From: Actinotignum timonense
GTDB taxonomy: Bacteria; Actinomycetota; Actinomycetes; Actinomycetales; Actinomycetaceae
Direction of reading: 5' to 3'
NCBI RefSeq assembly: GCF_030216305.1
Contig: NZ_JASOKT010000015.1
Span: 1 to 44,683 of the forward strand
Length of the DNA: 44,683 bases
How positions within the stretch are numbered: position 1 is the stretch's first letter; the number at the start of each line of letters is the position of its first letter. Of this stretch, positions 28,012 through 39,388 are shown piece by piece. The translations under genes were made by a program, and so were the position numbers. The notes under the pieces are model-generated. The model had not been told where the DNA came from. It was given only the letters and a program-made list of their open reading frames with translations, and did not search any database.

Positions 28012-28043
28012 GTGTGCAGCGAGGCGTACAGCGATGGGTGCAA

Positions 28044-29078
28044 TTAGGGGCGCGGTGTGCTTTCGGGGATTGTAGGGATGGCGAAGCCTGCTTGGGCGAG
28101 GAGTTCGCGCAGGTAGGCGTGTATTTCGCGATAGCCGCGCGCGGTGGGATGCATCCAGGCCCGAATATCCGTGGAAGTGAAGGGTGAGACCAGCCAGGCT
28201 TCTTCACTGTCGTCACTGTCGCCGCTGCCGCGAAACGCTTGGGCGTGCGGTTCGTGCCCGGCGAATAGTGCCCGGGTGGAGGCGAAGAGGAAACGCTCGG
28301 AGCCGGTTTCTTTCCGCATCTGGGTGATGACGCGTTCTTGCATGGCGTCCGCGGCGCCTTGGAGCTGGGTGAGCGCGGCCCCGGCATCATAGCTTTCCAC
28401 GACAGGTGGGATGAGGTAGGAGTGTTCCGCGAAGAGCCGCGGATAGCCCACCAGGATAGCGGTGGCCTGGCCGTGGGAGGCGGCATCAATGGACCGCAGG
28501 ATCTCAAGTGTGGCGGTCTCGATAGCCGGGAGGGCCGCGGTGGCTGTGTTCATGGCTTCTTCGCAGCTCATCGGGGTGCGGAGCACGAAACAGGAGCTGA
28601 CGATCTGGGCGAAGTTGGCATCGTTGCCGCCCGCGGTGAGGAACACGACCGAGGTTGCCGGGGTGACGGCACTAACTTGTTCGGCTATATCGGATGTTCG
28701 TGCCCCGGAGCACGAGGCGTTGGTGTAGCTGGCGCCGAGTTCGCGGGCGAGCGGGGCGGAGTAGTTATCAGGGGAGCGCCGGCAGGTATCTTCTTCGTAA
28801 GTGCCGGCCCCGTTACCGGAGGAAAAGGAATCGCCCAGCTGCACGATGGCGGTGATGGGCCGCGGGGTGGGGGAGGACTGCCCGCCCGCGTTGCCGGTAG
28901 CAGTGCAAGCCGCGCAGCTGAGCGCCACAGCGGCAAGGCCGGCAGCGGCCCGCGCGGTGCGTGCGCGAAACGCGAGCGAAGCGCCGGCCTGAACCCGGCC
29001 GGAGCGAGACCGCCCGGCACGCGCGATGCCCGCGATGCGCGCGCTGCCTAGCCCGCGGCCGGCGCCCGCACGCGGCAT
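28044..29078 (-). CDS. SGNH/GDSL-hydrolase lipoprotein
   Basis: A 344-residue secreted hydrolase. The catalytic blocks are GDSFSSGNG (block I), FLTAGGNDANF (block III) and DIRAWMHPTARGY (block V), fitting an SGNH esterase or lipase. The N-terminus contains an alanine-rich segment ending in CAAC, a possible lipobox, after an unusually long Arg/Ala/Gly-rich region of some 55 residues. The ATG directly follows the folA stop with no gap, so translation is coupled. Six or more cysteines in the mature part suggest disulfides. Substrate may be lipid or acylated glycan. Confidence 0.83.
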   Translation of the reverse strand: MPRAGAGRGLGSARIAGIARAGRSRSGRVQAGASLAFRARTARAAAGLAAVALSCAACTATGNAGGQSSPTPRPITAIVQLGDSFSSGNGAGTYEEDTCRRSPDNYSAPLARELGASYTNASCSGARTSDIAEQVSAVTPATSVVFLTAGGNDANFAQIVSSCFVLRTPMSCEEAMNTATAALPAIETATLEILRSIDAASHGQATAILVGYPRLFAEHSYLIPPVVESYDAGAALTQLQGAADAMQERVITQMRKETGSERFLFASTRALFAGHEPHAQAFRGSGDSDDSEEAWLVSPFTSTDIRAWMHPTARGYREIHAYLRELLAQAGFAIPTIPESTPRP

Positions 29079-29645
29079 TTAGGCCACCTGCCAGGCCGCA
29101 TCCGGGGTAGCGGGAAGCAGATCCTCCGGGATAACAACACCGGGGCGAGCCCAAACTTCGTACCGGTAACGCAGCCCGGTACGCGAGGTATGCCAGCCTT
29201 TATGAGCGGCTCCCGGTGAGCAGAGCCGCAGCTCCCATTCCGGGGTGATTGCGGGCGCGAAAATATCAGCATCCACATCGGCATCAATAACAGTGCGGAT
29301 AAGCACCTGTGAGCAGGCCCGAGTTTCGGCATAGACCCCGGCGCCCCCGCATACCCAAGCGGCATCCGCCCCGGTAGCACGGGCTAGGGCGAAAGCTTCC
29401 TCAAGATTCGCGGCCAGCTGCGCACCGGGAACCTCAAAATCTTCTTGGGTGCTCACCACGATGGTGGGGGAATGCGGCATAGGCCGCCGCCCCGCAGAAA
29501 TCCAGGTTTTCCGCCCCATAATCACGGGCCGCCCGCGCACCGCCGCCCGGAAAAAAGCCGAATCTTCCGGAACATTCCAGGGCAGCCGCAAGCCTTTCGC
29601 GAGGGCGTGATCACGGGCTTCCGCCCAGATTTGTGCGATAAGCAT
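29079..29645 (-). CDS. folA: Dihydrofolate reductase
   Basis: A 188-residue enzyme reducing dihydrofolate with NADPH. IWAEARDHALAKGLRLPWNVPED (read as the LPWNVPED active-site block), RPVIMGRKTW and VCGGAGVYAE are characteristic. The active-site acid is Glu in PEDSAFF. It starts nine bases after the thyA stop with AGGAGG overlapping that stop, so the two enzymes that produce and recycle dihydrofolate are made together. A C-terminal tail of about 20 residues extends beyond the usual length. Confidence 0.93.
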   Translation of the reverse strand: MLIAQIWAEARDHALAKGLRLPWNVPEDSAFFRAAVRGRPVIMGRKTWISAGRRPMPHSPTIVVSTQEDFEVPGAQLAANLEEAFALARATGADAAWVCGGAGVYAETRACSQVLIRTVIDADVDADIFAPAITPEWELRLCSPGAAHKGWHTSRTGLRYRYEVWARPGVVIPEDLLPATPDAAWQVA

Positions 29646-29654
29646 GGCTTCCTC

Positions 29655-30455
29655 CTAGACCGAGACCGCGCCGGTGAGCTTGGGGTGGTGCTGGTAGCCC
29701 TGGGTGGCCGAAATATCATCCATCTCATAGGAGAAGAGGGAATCGGCTTTGCGCAGCTCCAGAGTGGGGAAGGGATAGGGCTCACGCGAAATCTGTTCGC
29801 GCACCTGATCAAGATGATTCAGGTAGATATGGCAATCCCCGCCCGTCCACACAAAATCACCAACATCCAGGCCGACCTGCTGGGCAATCATATGGGTAAG
29901 AAGAGAATACGAGGCAATATTGAAAGGCACCCCGAGGAACATATCCGCACTGCGCTGGTAGAGCTGGCAGGACAGCTTGCCATCAGCCACATAGAACTGG
30001 AAGAAAGCATGGCAAGGCTGAAGCGCCATCTTATCCAGATCCGCCACATTCCACGCGGAAACAATCATGCGCCGCGAATCCGGGTTGCTGCGCAGGGTTT
30101 CCAGGAGCTGGGAGATTTGATCGATATGCCGGCCATCCGGCGCGGGCCAGCTACGCCACTGGTAGCCGTAGACCGGGCCGAGCTCACCATGTTCATCAGC
30201 CCATTCATCCCAAATGGTGATGCCATTGCGCTGCAACCACTCAATATTGGTAGAGCCACGCAAGAACCACAACAGTTCCCCCTTGATAGGCTTCATGGCC
30301 ACGAACTTAGTGGTGATACGCGGGAAACCATCAGCCAGGTGGTAGCGCAGCTGGCGCCCGAAGACAGAGAGGGTACCCGTGCCGGTGCGGTCCCCCTTGC
30401 GAGTCCCATTGGCGAGGATATCGGCAAGCAGATCTTCATATTGGCGATTAATCAT
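29655..30455 (-). CDS. thyA: Thymidylate synthase
   Basis: A 266-residue enzyme methylating dUMP to dTMP with methylene-tetrahydrofolate. The nucleophile is Cys 148 in QPCHAFFQF, with [15 protein letters not shown] at the N-terminus and [16 protein letters not shown] binding dUMP. Near-standard length (E. coli 264). First gene of thyA-folA-SGNH lipoprotein cluster. Confidence 0.97.
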   Translation of the reverse strand: MINRQYEDLLADILANGTRKGDRTGTGTLSVFGRQLRYHLADGFPRITTKFVAMKPIKGELLWFLRGSTNIEWLQRNGITIWDEWADEHGELGPVYGYQWRSWPAPDGRHIDQISQLLETLRSNPDSRRMIVSAWNVADLDKMALQPCHAFFQFYVADGKLSCQLYQRSADMFLGVPFNIASYSLLTHMIAQQVGLDVGDFVWTGGDCHIYLNHLDQVREQISREPYPFPTLELRKADSLFSYEMDDISATQGYQHHPKLTGAVSV

Positions 30456-30565
30456 GAACCCATCCTACGTGGCTACGACGACAGAAAAACTTGCTGCGAA
30501 AAAGCACCTGGCTAGGCCGCTTCGGCAAGGCTTCCCCGGGAAGGGCAGCATGCCGGGCGAGCATC

Positions 30566-31024
30566 CTAGCCCTGCGCGATGATCTCGTGGATAAGCGCGG
30601 CGTCGCGCTCCACCACTTTCGCGGCGTACTGGGCCACCTTCTCTTCAATTTTCTTGCCGACGAAAGGAATGGAGACCCGCACCTCACCGGTGACCGTGAC
30701 GGTGGCCGGCCCAGGGCCGGAAACCTGGAAATCAGCGCTGGCGTGGACGGGAAGTTTGGCTTCCAGCTGCGCTGCGACGTCGTTCCCATTGCGGGTGAAT
30801 ACAATACTGGCCGCTAGACCGGAAGAAAGGAAACGCCGGGCCTGCGCGGGAAGCTGGTCGGCGCTGACCTGCACCGTCATGACCGCGCGCTCGGCGCCGG
30901 GCGTGAAGGAAGACGGTTGCGTGTGGAGCGCGGCGAGGCGGCGATTGGCGAGTTCTTCGGACATGAGGACGGTGGCGACGGCGCTCGCGGGGGCGCTGAT
31001 CTCGTAGCTATGGGAAAACTGCAT
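30566..31024 (-). CDS. DUF2505-type START-like protein
   Basis: A 152-residue protein beginning MQFSHSYEISAPASAVATV, followed by alternating strands and VTVTGEVRVSIPFVGKKIEEKVAQ, the pattern of actinobacterial DUF2505 proteins with an SRPBCC/START-like lipid- or ligand-binding fold. An upstream in-frame ATG at 31042 would add six residues. The start at 31024 matches the family N-terminus better. It lies downstream of the XRE gene and may share its transcript. No function is known. Confidence 0.7.
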   Translation of the reverse strand: MQFSHSYEISAPASAVATVLMSEELANRRLAALHTQPSSFTPGAERAVMTVQVSADQLPAQARRFLSSGLAASIVFTRNGNDVAAQLEAKLPVHASADFQVSGPGPATVTVTGEVRVSIPFVGKKIEEKVAQYAAKVVERDAALIHEIIAQG

Positions 31025-31119
31025 GGCTATATTTTCCCGCATGGGTGCGGCGCGAGGGAAGCTCGGCCGGATTTTTCAGCGCAGAGCCGGAGGGTGCGGG
31101 TATGTGGCGTGCGGAATGG

Positions 31120-31380
31120 TTACTTAACGTCGAGGTCTCTCACGTTGTATTCGATGGCGACGCCGATAGCTACCGCGTAGGAATGCAGCCGTTGCAGTGT
31201 AGGGTTGATGACCCCCGACTCTAACTCGGAGACCCACTCCGGTGTTACGCCGAGGCGTTGGGCCACAAGGTCTTGAGAGATGCCTTTGCGTTCACGCGTG
31301 GAACCGAGAGCTTTGAGAAATAGGCGATTTCTCCGGGCTTGCTCATATGAGCGTTGCGTAACTTCAGGAAGGATGTCCAT
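31120..31380 (-). CDS. XRE-family HTH regulator
   Basis: An 86-residue DNA-binding protein: RERKGISQDLVAQRLGVTPEWVSELESGVINPTLQRLHSYAVAIG contains the Cro/C1 helix-turn-helix (core VAQRLGVTPEWVSELESG). Start at 31380 follows GAGGT and lies five bases after the stop of the small membrane protein gene, so the two are probably one transcript with the amino-acid permease. It may regulate that permease or itself. Confidence 0.85.
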   Translation of the reverse strand: MDILPEVTQRSYEQARRNRLFLKALGSTRERKGISQDLVAQRLGVTPEWVSELESGVINPTLQRLHSYAVAIGVAIEYNVRDLDVK

Positions 31381-31385
31381 GGTTA

Positions 31386-31571
31386 TTACCTCATAGTCTC
31401 TTTCCGAGCCAGCAACCCGTAGGCAATTTCGATACAGCCAATCACCAGCAGCAGCGCCCACGGCACCCACCAGCCGCGCTGGAGAATGACGGTGAGAAGA
31501 AGGGGGAGGAGGCCGGCAGCAATTGAGCTCGCCCCGGCCCACATCCAGCGTTTAGTTTTCGCCGATTCCAT
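31386..31571 (-). CDS. Small two-helix membrane protein
   Basis: A 61-residue protein with a basic start (MESAKTKRW), two hydrophobic helices (SSIAAGLLPLLLTVIL and WALLLVIGCIEIAYGLL) joined by an RGWW turn, and a short charged end. Its ATG lies 20 bases inside the end of the permease gene in another frame, so it depends on permease translation. It is followed directly by the XRE regulator. No known family is recognised. A role in controlling the regulator or the permease is inference from position. Confidence 0.6.
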   Translation of the reverse strand: MESAKTKRWMWAGASSIAAGLLPLLLTVILQRGWWVPWALLLVIGCIEIAYGLLARKETMR

Positions 31572-33216
31572 TACTTGTAGCTCCTTCGCTCCCGGCCGCG
31601 GCATTACGCGCAGCTTCGGTACCACGCGCAGCTTCGGTACCACGCGCAGCTTCGGTACCACGCGCAGCTTCGGTGCCGTGCGTGGCCTCGGTGCCCCGCG
31701 CAGCATCGCCGCCATGCGAGGCCGCGGCACCCCGCCCAGCTTCCTCACCGGCCAGATCGCGCGGCGCGGGTAGCCCGCGCACCCGATCCAGAAAAACATA
31801 GATAAGAAGAAGGATACCCAGATAGGGCAGCCCGGCATACCAGGCTACCGGCATGAGCCAGAAGAGCGCCACAAAAATAGCCAGGCAGCCGGCCATGACG
31901 GCCAGATTCGTCACCGGGGCGCCCCAGAGGCGAGCCGGAGGGAGCTCGAGTCCCAGCTGCTTGCGGCGTCGTCGAAAAGCAATATGAGTGGCCATCACTA
32001 AAGCCCAGGTGAGCAGGGTCCCGACCGTAGCGCAGCCGTACAAATACGAGAAGCCGGCCTGCGGGGAGGTGAGCGCCAAAATACAGGCGACCACCATTCC
32101 CACCATCGCCAAGGTCACCGCACCGCGCGGGGTGCCCTTCGGGGTGGTGCGCGCGGCAAAAGCCGGGGCCATGCGGTCGGTTGCCAGCGCGTGAATCATG
32201 CGCGAGGAGGTGTACAGGCACCCGTTCGCCGCGCTCAGCGCCGCCACCAGCAGCACCGCGTTCATAATATGACCGGCGGCCGGAATCGCGGCGGCGTCCA
32301 GCGCGTGCACGAAAGGCGATTGGGAAATATCGTGGAGCGGCTCGGCGGTGACCGTCCACGGCTGCATCGCCACCACCACCGCAATCGCCCCCACGTAGAA
32401 GAGCAGCAGCCGCCAAATCATGGTGTGCGCGGCGCGCGGAATATCGTAACGGGGATTCCCCGATTCCGCGGCCGTGACCGAGACCGTTTCAATCCCGCCG
32501 AAAGAAAAAACCGCCATGCACGCGGCAATGAAAACCGAGCCGGCGCCCAGCGGCATAAAGCCGCCGTGCTCGGTGAGATTGACCAGCCCCACCGGTTCGC
32601 TCGCGGGCAGCCCCACAAAAATAATAATGAGACCCAGCAGAATAAAGACCGAAATGGCCGCCACTTTAATCATGGAGAACCAGTATTCCGCGGTGCCGTA
32701 CAGGCGCACCGTGGCCATATTCAGGCCCACAATAAACAGGGAACAGGCCACCGTTCCCACCGCGCTATTGAGCTGGGGCAGCCAGTGCTGGAGGTATTTC
32801 GCGCCGGCCGTCACTTCCGCGCCCACCGCCACAATGTAGGTGACCGCCAGATTCCAGCGCGTTACAAAAGCCCCCAGGTTCCCCAGATAAGCCCCCGCGA
32901 TGGTGCCGTGCCCGCCGGGAACGGGATGCGCGCTGACCATTTCCGCCAGCGCCCACACCACCGAAAGCGCCAGCAGCCCGGCCAGTGCGTAAGAAATAAT
33001 CGTGGCCGGCCCGGCCAGTGAAATCGTGGCACCCGCCCCGAGAAATAGCCCCGTGCCCAACGCCCCGGATAGCGCAATCATCGCGATTTGCGGGGAGGTG
33101 AGGCTGCGCGCCAGCGCGGTGTGGTGCGAAGTGGCGCGGGTACGCACGTTGGTGCGGCTAGCGGCGGTGCGCGTGCGGGCCCGGGCGCCGGGCGAAGCGT
33201 GGTGGCGTGCGGCCAT
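31552..33216 (-). CDS. Amino-acid permease, APC superfamily (AAT-type)
   Basis: A 554-residue transporter with about twelve membrane segments. QIAMIALSGALGTGLFLGAG and FGGIETVSVTAAES are typical of amino-acid:proton symporters of the AAT group. The frame is open further upstream, but ATG at 33216 with GAAGGGAA ahead is best. About 65 residues after the last membrane segment form an Ala/Glu/Gly/Thr-rich cytoplasmic tail built from tandem RGTEAA repeats. Substrate cannot be named. Confidence 0.88.
   Translation of the reverse strand: MAARHHASPGARARTRTAASRTNVRTRATSHHTALARSLTSPQIAMIALSGALGTGLFLGAGATISLAGPATIISYALAGLLALSVVWALAEMVSAHPVPGGHGTIAGAYLGNLGAFVTRWNLAVTYIVAVGAEVTAGAKYLQHWLPQLNSAVGTVACSLFIVGLNMATVRLYGTAEYWFSMIKVAAISVFILLGLIIIFVGLPASEPVGLVNLTEHGGFMPLGAGSVFIAACMAVFSFGGIETVSVTAAESGNPRYDIPRAAHTMIWRLLLFYVGAIAVVVAMQPWTVTAEPLHDISQSPFVHALDAAAIPAAGHIMNAVLLVAALSAANGCLYTSSRMIHALATDRMAPAFAARTTPKGTPRGAVTLAMVGMVVACILALTSPQAGFSYLYGCATVGTLLTWALVMATHIAFRRRRKQLGLELPPARLWGAPVTNLAVMAGCLAIFVALFWLMPVAWYAGLPYLGILLLIYVFLDRVRGLPAPRDLAGEEAGRGAAASHGGDAARGTEATHGTEAARGTEAARGTEAARGTEAARNAAAGSEGATSNGIGEN
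31608..31679 (-). repeat. 18-bp tandem repeats in the permease tail
   Basis: Four consecutive 18-base units (GCGCAGCTTCGGTACCAC on the plus strand; the fourth diverges) encode RGTEAA on the minus strand. More degraded copies continue to about 31730. Copy number can vary in frame without disrupting the transporter core. Confidence 0.85.
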
Positions 33217-33339
33217 GCGGGCTTCCCTTCGTGGATAGAACGACGGCGCAGCGCGGCGCCGCCCCACCCGGCCTCCACCGCCGGCGCAGCCCGGCCCTCG
33301 CACTGCCGTGAATATAACTAACGCGGAACTACTAGTGTA

Positions 33340-33349
33340 CTCGCGCGAG
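33340..33349 (+). promoter_or_regulatory. CTCGCGCGAG palindrome before pdtaS
   Basis: A 10-bp perfect palindrome lies 17 bases before the pdtaS start, in the 150-base gap to the divergent permease. TACTCT just after it could be a -10 element. Function unknown. Confidence 0.25.
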
Positions 33350-33366
33350 CGACTACTCTTAGGGGT

Positions 33367-34824
33367 ATGCCATCTCTCGGTCATATCTTGGAACGGTCCC
33401 AAACGCTCTCCGCTTCGCAACGCGAATGGTTGCATCAGCTGGTGGGGGACTGGCAGTTACTCTCCGATTTTTCCTTCGCGGACCTCGTGCTGGTCACCCC
33501 GCTCCAGGATGAACGCTTCATTATCGCGGCGGCCTGCCGCCCGGCCACCAACGCCACCGCACTCGATAATGACGTGGTTAATATGACTTTCGATCCGGCC
33601 GATTCGGAGAAATTCCGGGAGATTATCGCCACCGGGCAGCGCGGCACCGTCTATATTCACGGCCTGCGTTACGAAGGCTACCCGGTGCGCCGGGCCGGTG
33701 AGGATCCGTTCGCGGTTCTCGCCCTGGTGTATTCCCAGCGCTCGCGCAAAGAAACGGTGCTGCGGCATTCCTCCTACGAGGAAATTGAAGAGCAGCTCCT
33801 CGATATGGTCACCCAGGGCCTGTTCCCCATGGAAGGCACCCCGAGCGGTTTCCGCCACGGCGCCCCGCGCGTCACGGATGGCTTCACCCATATTGATGCC
33901 GACGGCGCGGTGATTTTCAATAGCCCGAATGCGGTGTCTAATCTGCACCGCCTCGGGATTCGTTCCACTTTCGAAGGCCAGCTGCTCGCCGAGCAAATCA
34001 CCTCGAGTATTGACGCGGAAACCCGCCTGGATGATGCGCTGCCGGTGGTGCTGCTCGGGCGTGCCCCGTGGATGACGGAACTCGAATTGCGCGGGGCGGT
34101 GCTCTCCCTGCGGGCGGTGCCGCTGTGGAAGGACGGCAAGCACGTGGGCGCGGTGGTGCTCTCGCGTGATATTAGCGAGCTGCGCCGGCGCGAATTGGAG
34201 CTGGTCAGCAAAGACACCACGATCCGCGAAATCAACCACCGCGTCAAAAATAATTTGCAGACCGTTTCGGCGCTGCTACGGATGCAGGCGCGCCGCGCCG
34301 ACGATAAAAAGGTGATCGAGGTGCTCTCCGAGGCGCAGCGCCGCGTGGAAACCATTGCCCTCGTCCACCAGATTCTCTCCCAAACCGTGGACGAAATCGT
34401 GGACTTTTCCGAGGTCCTCACCCCGCTTATCACCATGGCCACCGATATTGCCTCCACGGATGTGCGTGTTTCTTCCGAGGTGCGCGGCGAATTCGGAATG
34501 GTGGACGCAAATACCGCCACCCGCCTGGCCGTTGTCCTCAACGAACTGGTCTCCAACGCGGTGGAACACGGCCTGCCGCACGGCGGGCATATTGTGGTGA
34601 GCGCGGACCGCGAAGGTGACGTCCTCACGGTGCAGGTGAGCGACGACGGCGTGGGCGTGCCCACCACCGGCGTCAAGCAGGGCCTGGGCACCCGGATTGT
34701 GCGCACCATGGTGGAAGGCGAATTGCACGGCACCATTAAATGGGAGGCCCGGGAAGGCGGGGGCACCACCGTCACGCTCACGATTAATGTGACGGCCGGG
34801 CTGCCGCCCACGGATGAAAAATAG
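33367..34824 (+). CDS. pdtaS: Sensor histidine kinase, PdtaS-type
   Basis: A 485-residue soluble kinase. The N-terminal about 150 residues form the GAF-like sensor of actinobacterial PdtaS, a PAS-like segment (ADGAVIFNSPNAV...LSLRAVPLW) occupies about 175-270, and the phosphoacceptor His 291 lies in EINHRVKNNLQT of a HisKA_2 dimerisation domain. The ATP-binding domain has NELVSNAVEHG, DDGVG and GLGTRIV. PdtaS phosphorylates the antitermination-type regulator PdtaR, which is not in this window. No membrane segment is present. The whiB1-like gene converges on it, the order also seen in other actinobacteria. Confidence 0.93.
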   Translation: MPSLGHILERSQTLSASQREWLHQLVGDWQLLSDFSFADLVLVTPLQDERFIIAAACRPATNATALDNDVVNMTFDPADSEKFREIIATGQRGTVYIHGLRYEGYPVRRAGEDPFAVLALVYSQRSRKETVLRHSSYEEIEEQLLDMVTQGLFPMEGTPSGFRHGAPRVTDGFTHIDADGAVIFNSPNAVSNLHRLGIRSTFEGQLLAEQITSSIDAETRLDDALPVVLLGRAPWMTELELRGAVLSLRAVPLWKDGKHVGAVVLSRDISELRRRELELVSKDTTIREINHRVKNNLQTVSALLRMQARRADDKKVIEVLSEAQRRVETIALVHQILSQTVDEIVDFSEVLTPLITMATDIASTDVRVSSEVRGEFGMVDANTATRLAVVLNELVSNAVEHGLPHGGHIVVSADREGDVLTVQVSDDGVGVPTTGVKQGLGTRIVRTMVEGELHGTIKWEAREGGGTTVTLTINVTAGLPPTDEK

Positions 34825-34850
34825 TTTCCGTTCCCGGCGCGCGTAAGAAT

Positions 34851-34894
34851 TAAGTACGACGACGCAGCCCACTAAGTACGACGACGCAGCCCAC
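34851..34894 (+). repeat. Direct 22-bp duplication before the pdtaS terminator
   Basis: A 22-base unit beginning TAAGTACGACGACGC occurs twice back to back (34851-34872 and 34873-34894). The second copy runs into the terminator stem. Both contain the TACGACGACGC motif found elsewhere in the window. Confidence 0.9.
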
Positions 34895-34913
34895 GCGCAA
34901 AGCGCGTGGGCTG
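34887..34913. terminator. 12-bp hairpin between pdtaS and whiB1
   Basis: CAGCCCACGCGC (34887-34898) pairs perfectly with 34902-34913 across an AAA loop. It lies between convergent genes and probably acts on both strands. No long T run is present. Confidence 0.7.
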
Positions 34914-34935
34914 GTAGGACTTGGGCCGGTTCGCC

Positions 34936-35196
34936 TTAGGAGGCAAGTTCGCGCACTCGGCGGGCGCGGGCGGTGCGGCGGCGCAGCCGGCGGCGTTCAT
35001 CTTCGGAGGTGCCACCCCACACACCTGAATCCTGGTTGTGTTCGAGGGCGTAATTCAAGCAGTCGTCACGGACGGTACATTCCTGGCATACCCGCTTGGC
35101 CCGATCCGTTTGGGCCAGGGCCGAGGCCGAACTACCAATCGGGAAGAAAAGCTCCGGGTCTTCCGTCAGGCACGCGGCACGCGAACGCCAATCCAT
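34936..35196 (-). CDS. whiB1: WhiB-family Fe-S transcription factor, WhiB1-like
   Basis: An 86-residue protein beginning MDWRSRAACLTEDPELFFPIG, split here as MDWRSRAAC then EDPELFFPIG, very like WhiB1. Cys 9, 37, 40 and 46 would bind a [4Fe-4S] cluster. GVWGG and the basic ERRRLRRR tail are the usual turn and DNA-binding region. AGGAGG precedes the ATG at 35196; the open frame upstream is not used. WhiB1 in mycobacteria is an essential, NO-sensitive regulator that binds the principal sigma factor. Confidence 0.93.
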   Translation of the reverse strand: MDWRSRAACLTEDPELFFPIGSSASALAQTDRAKRVCQECTVRDDCLNYALEHNQDSGVWGGTSEDERRRLRRRTARARRVRELAS

Positions 35197-35402
35197 GAAT
35201 CCTCCTTTTCCCCGCCAGCGCGGGGCATTCCCGCCTCTGCGGGATATAGCCGTATGTGAGACCCATATATCTTTGCAAAGAGCGCAGCCGCGGTAAAGAG
35301 CCCGCAGGTGTGATATTTCAACGCCCATCCTTTCCGGGCTACTCACTTGTTATTCCAGGCTTAAACGACTATGGGGTAGCCCGCCGCGCGCTGGGGGTTT
35401 GA

Positions 35403-37979
<2,577 letters not shown>

Positions 37980-38001
37980 AACTAAACAACGCAAAAACCG
38001 A

Positions 38002-38041
38002 GCGCCGCACAGCGGCGGCGCGGCGGGACGGCGCTGCGGCG
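38002..38041 (-). terminator. Terminator of the phospholipase D-like gene
   Basis: Two alternative stems share this site: GCGCCGC (38002-38008)/GCGGCGC (38015-38021), and CGCCGCA (38003-38009)/TGCGGCG (38035-38041). On the minus strand it is followed by TCGGTTTTT, a fair intrinsic terminator 26 bases past the stop codon at 38067. A variant of the TACGACGNCGC motif abuts the outer stem. Confidence 0.65.
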
Positions 38042-38066
38042 TCGTACCCGTTGCGGCCGCGCGCGG

Positions 38067-39308
38067 CTACAGCAGCGGCGCCAGCGGAGCCATAACCTTT
38101 TCGGTCACCCGCGCCAGCGTGCCGCGCTGATCCCATTCCCCCAGGGTGAGTTCGCGGGTATTCCGCAGGTCGAATTCGAAAATCTTTTCCATAACGGCCG
38201 CGAAACCGGCATCGTGAATCGACATATTAATTTCGAAATTCCCCCGCAGGGACAGCCGGTCAATATTCGCGGTCCCCACGGTAGACCAGGTGGAATCCAT
38301 CGTCATGGTTTTCGCGTGAATCATGGCGTCCTGGTAGAGGAAAATCCGCACCCCGGCGCGCAGCAGCCGCTCGTAATGCGGCCGCCCCACCCAATCCGTA
38401 TAAATATGATTGGAGTACTGGGGGATAAGAATCCGCACGTCCACGCCGCGTTCGGCCGCGTCGGTGAGCGCGTCGAGCATGGGCGCATCCGGAATGAAAT
38501 ACCCCATGGTGATCCAGGCCCGCTGCGAGGAGCGCGCCAGCGCATCCAAATACAGCGAAGAAATAGGATAAGTATTATGCGCGGGAGAATTCGTGACCGC
38601 CCGCATGCGCGAATCCCAGTGGTGGGTGAGCGCACGGCGCAGGGTGGGATGATCGCGTTTGCGGTAGGCATTCCACATATCCACAAAAGCCACGTCCAGC
38701 TCCCACACCGAGGGGCCCTCCACGCGCAGGTGGGTATCGCGCCATTCCGTCACGTACAGGCCGCCAATATTGTAGCCACCCACGTAGCCGACGCGGCCGT
38801 CCACCGTCAAGATTTTGCGGTGATCGCGCCCTTTATCGCGCGAACGCCCGGTCAAAATTCCGGTGCGCACCAGCGGGAAATTCATCCAGTGCAGATTGGC
38901 GATCCGCGGCGGGTGCCGGAACGAGGGCGGCTGATTGAGATTCCCCCAGGTGTCCAGCAGCACATGGACCTGCACCCCGCGGTGCGCCGCCGCGATAAGC
39001 GCGTCGCGGAAACGGTGCCCCACGTGATCCGCTTTGACAATAAACCACTCGAAATAAATATGGTCCCGCGCATTATTAATATCGGCGAGCATCGCGCGAT
39101 ACACATCCGCCGCACCCGTATACAAGATCGCGTGGTCGCGCCCGACCTGCACTTCTTGCGGGGGCAGATGCGGATAAGAACTGACCGGTGGGGTGCGGCG
39201 TTTGCGCATTTCATCTACAACGACGACGGCGCCCGCGGCGGCCAAAGGCGCCGCGGCCGCGAGCATACCCGCCGTGCGCAGCACCCGGCGCGAAGTCCAC
39301 TCAGTCAT
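38067..39308 (-). CDS. Phospholipase D-family protein, cardiolipin synthase-like
   Basis: A 413-residue protein with one N-terminal hydrophobic segment (AGMLAAAAPLAAAGAVVVV) and two HKD motifs: HRKILTVDGRVGYVGG (about residue 160) and HAKTMTMDSTWSTVGTAN (about residue 330). This is the bacterial cardiolipin synthase layout, joining phosphatidylglycerol molecules, though PLD-type nucleases share it. The start at 39308 avoids overlap with the divergent gatC promoter; the frame continues to 39398. The ribosome site is weak. Confidence 0.8.
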   Translation of the reverse strand: MTEWTSRRVLRTAGMLAAAAPLAAAGAVVVVDEMRKRRTPPVSSYPHLPPQEVQVGRDHAILYTGAADVYRAMLADINNARDHIYFEWFIVKADHVGHRFRDALIAAAHRGVQVHVLLDTWGNLNQPPSFRHPPRIANLHWMNFPLVRTGILTGRSRDKGRDHRKILTVDGRVGYVGGYNIGGLYVTEWRDTHLRVEGPSVWELDVAFVDMWNAYRKRDHPTLRRALTHHWDSRMRAVTNSPAHNTYPISSLYLDALARSSQRAWITMGYFIPDAPMLDALTDAAERGVDVRILIPQYSNHIYTDWVGRPHYERLLRAGVRIFLYQDAMIHAKTMTMDSTWSTVGTANIDRLSLRGNFEINMSIHDAGFAAVMEKIFEFDLRNTRELTLGEWDQRGTLARVTEKVMAPLAPLL

Positions 39309-39388
39309 AGCGCCAATTGTAGACGCTCCCCGGTTCTCACTAATCCACGGGTGCGCCATCGCGCGGTGCAACCGCGTAGACTTGAGCC

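Noticed and set aside
31120..31571. Small membrane protein plus XRE regulator as a toxin-antitoxin pair
   Set aside because: The order and the translational coupling to a permease argue for regulation; no toxin family features are visible.
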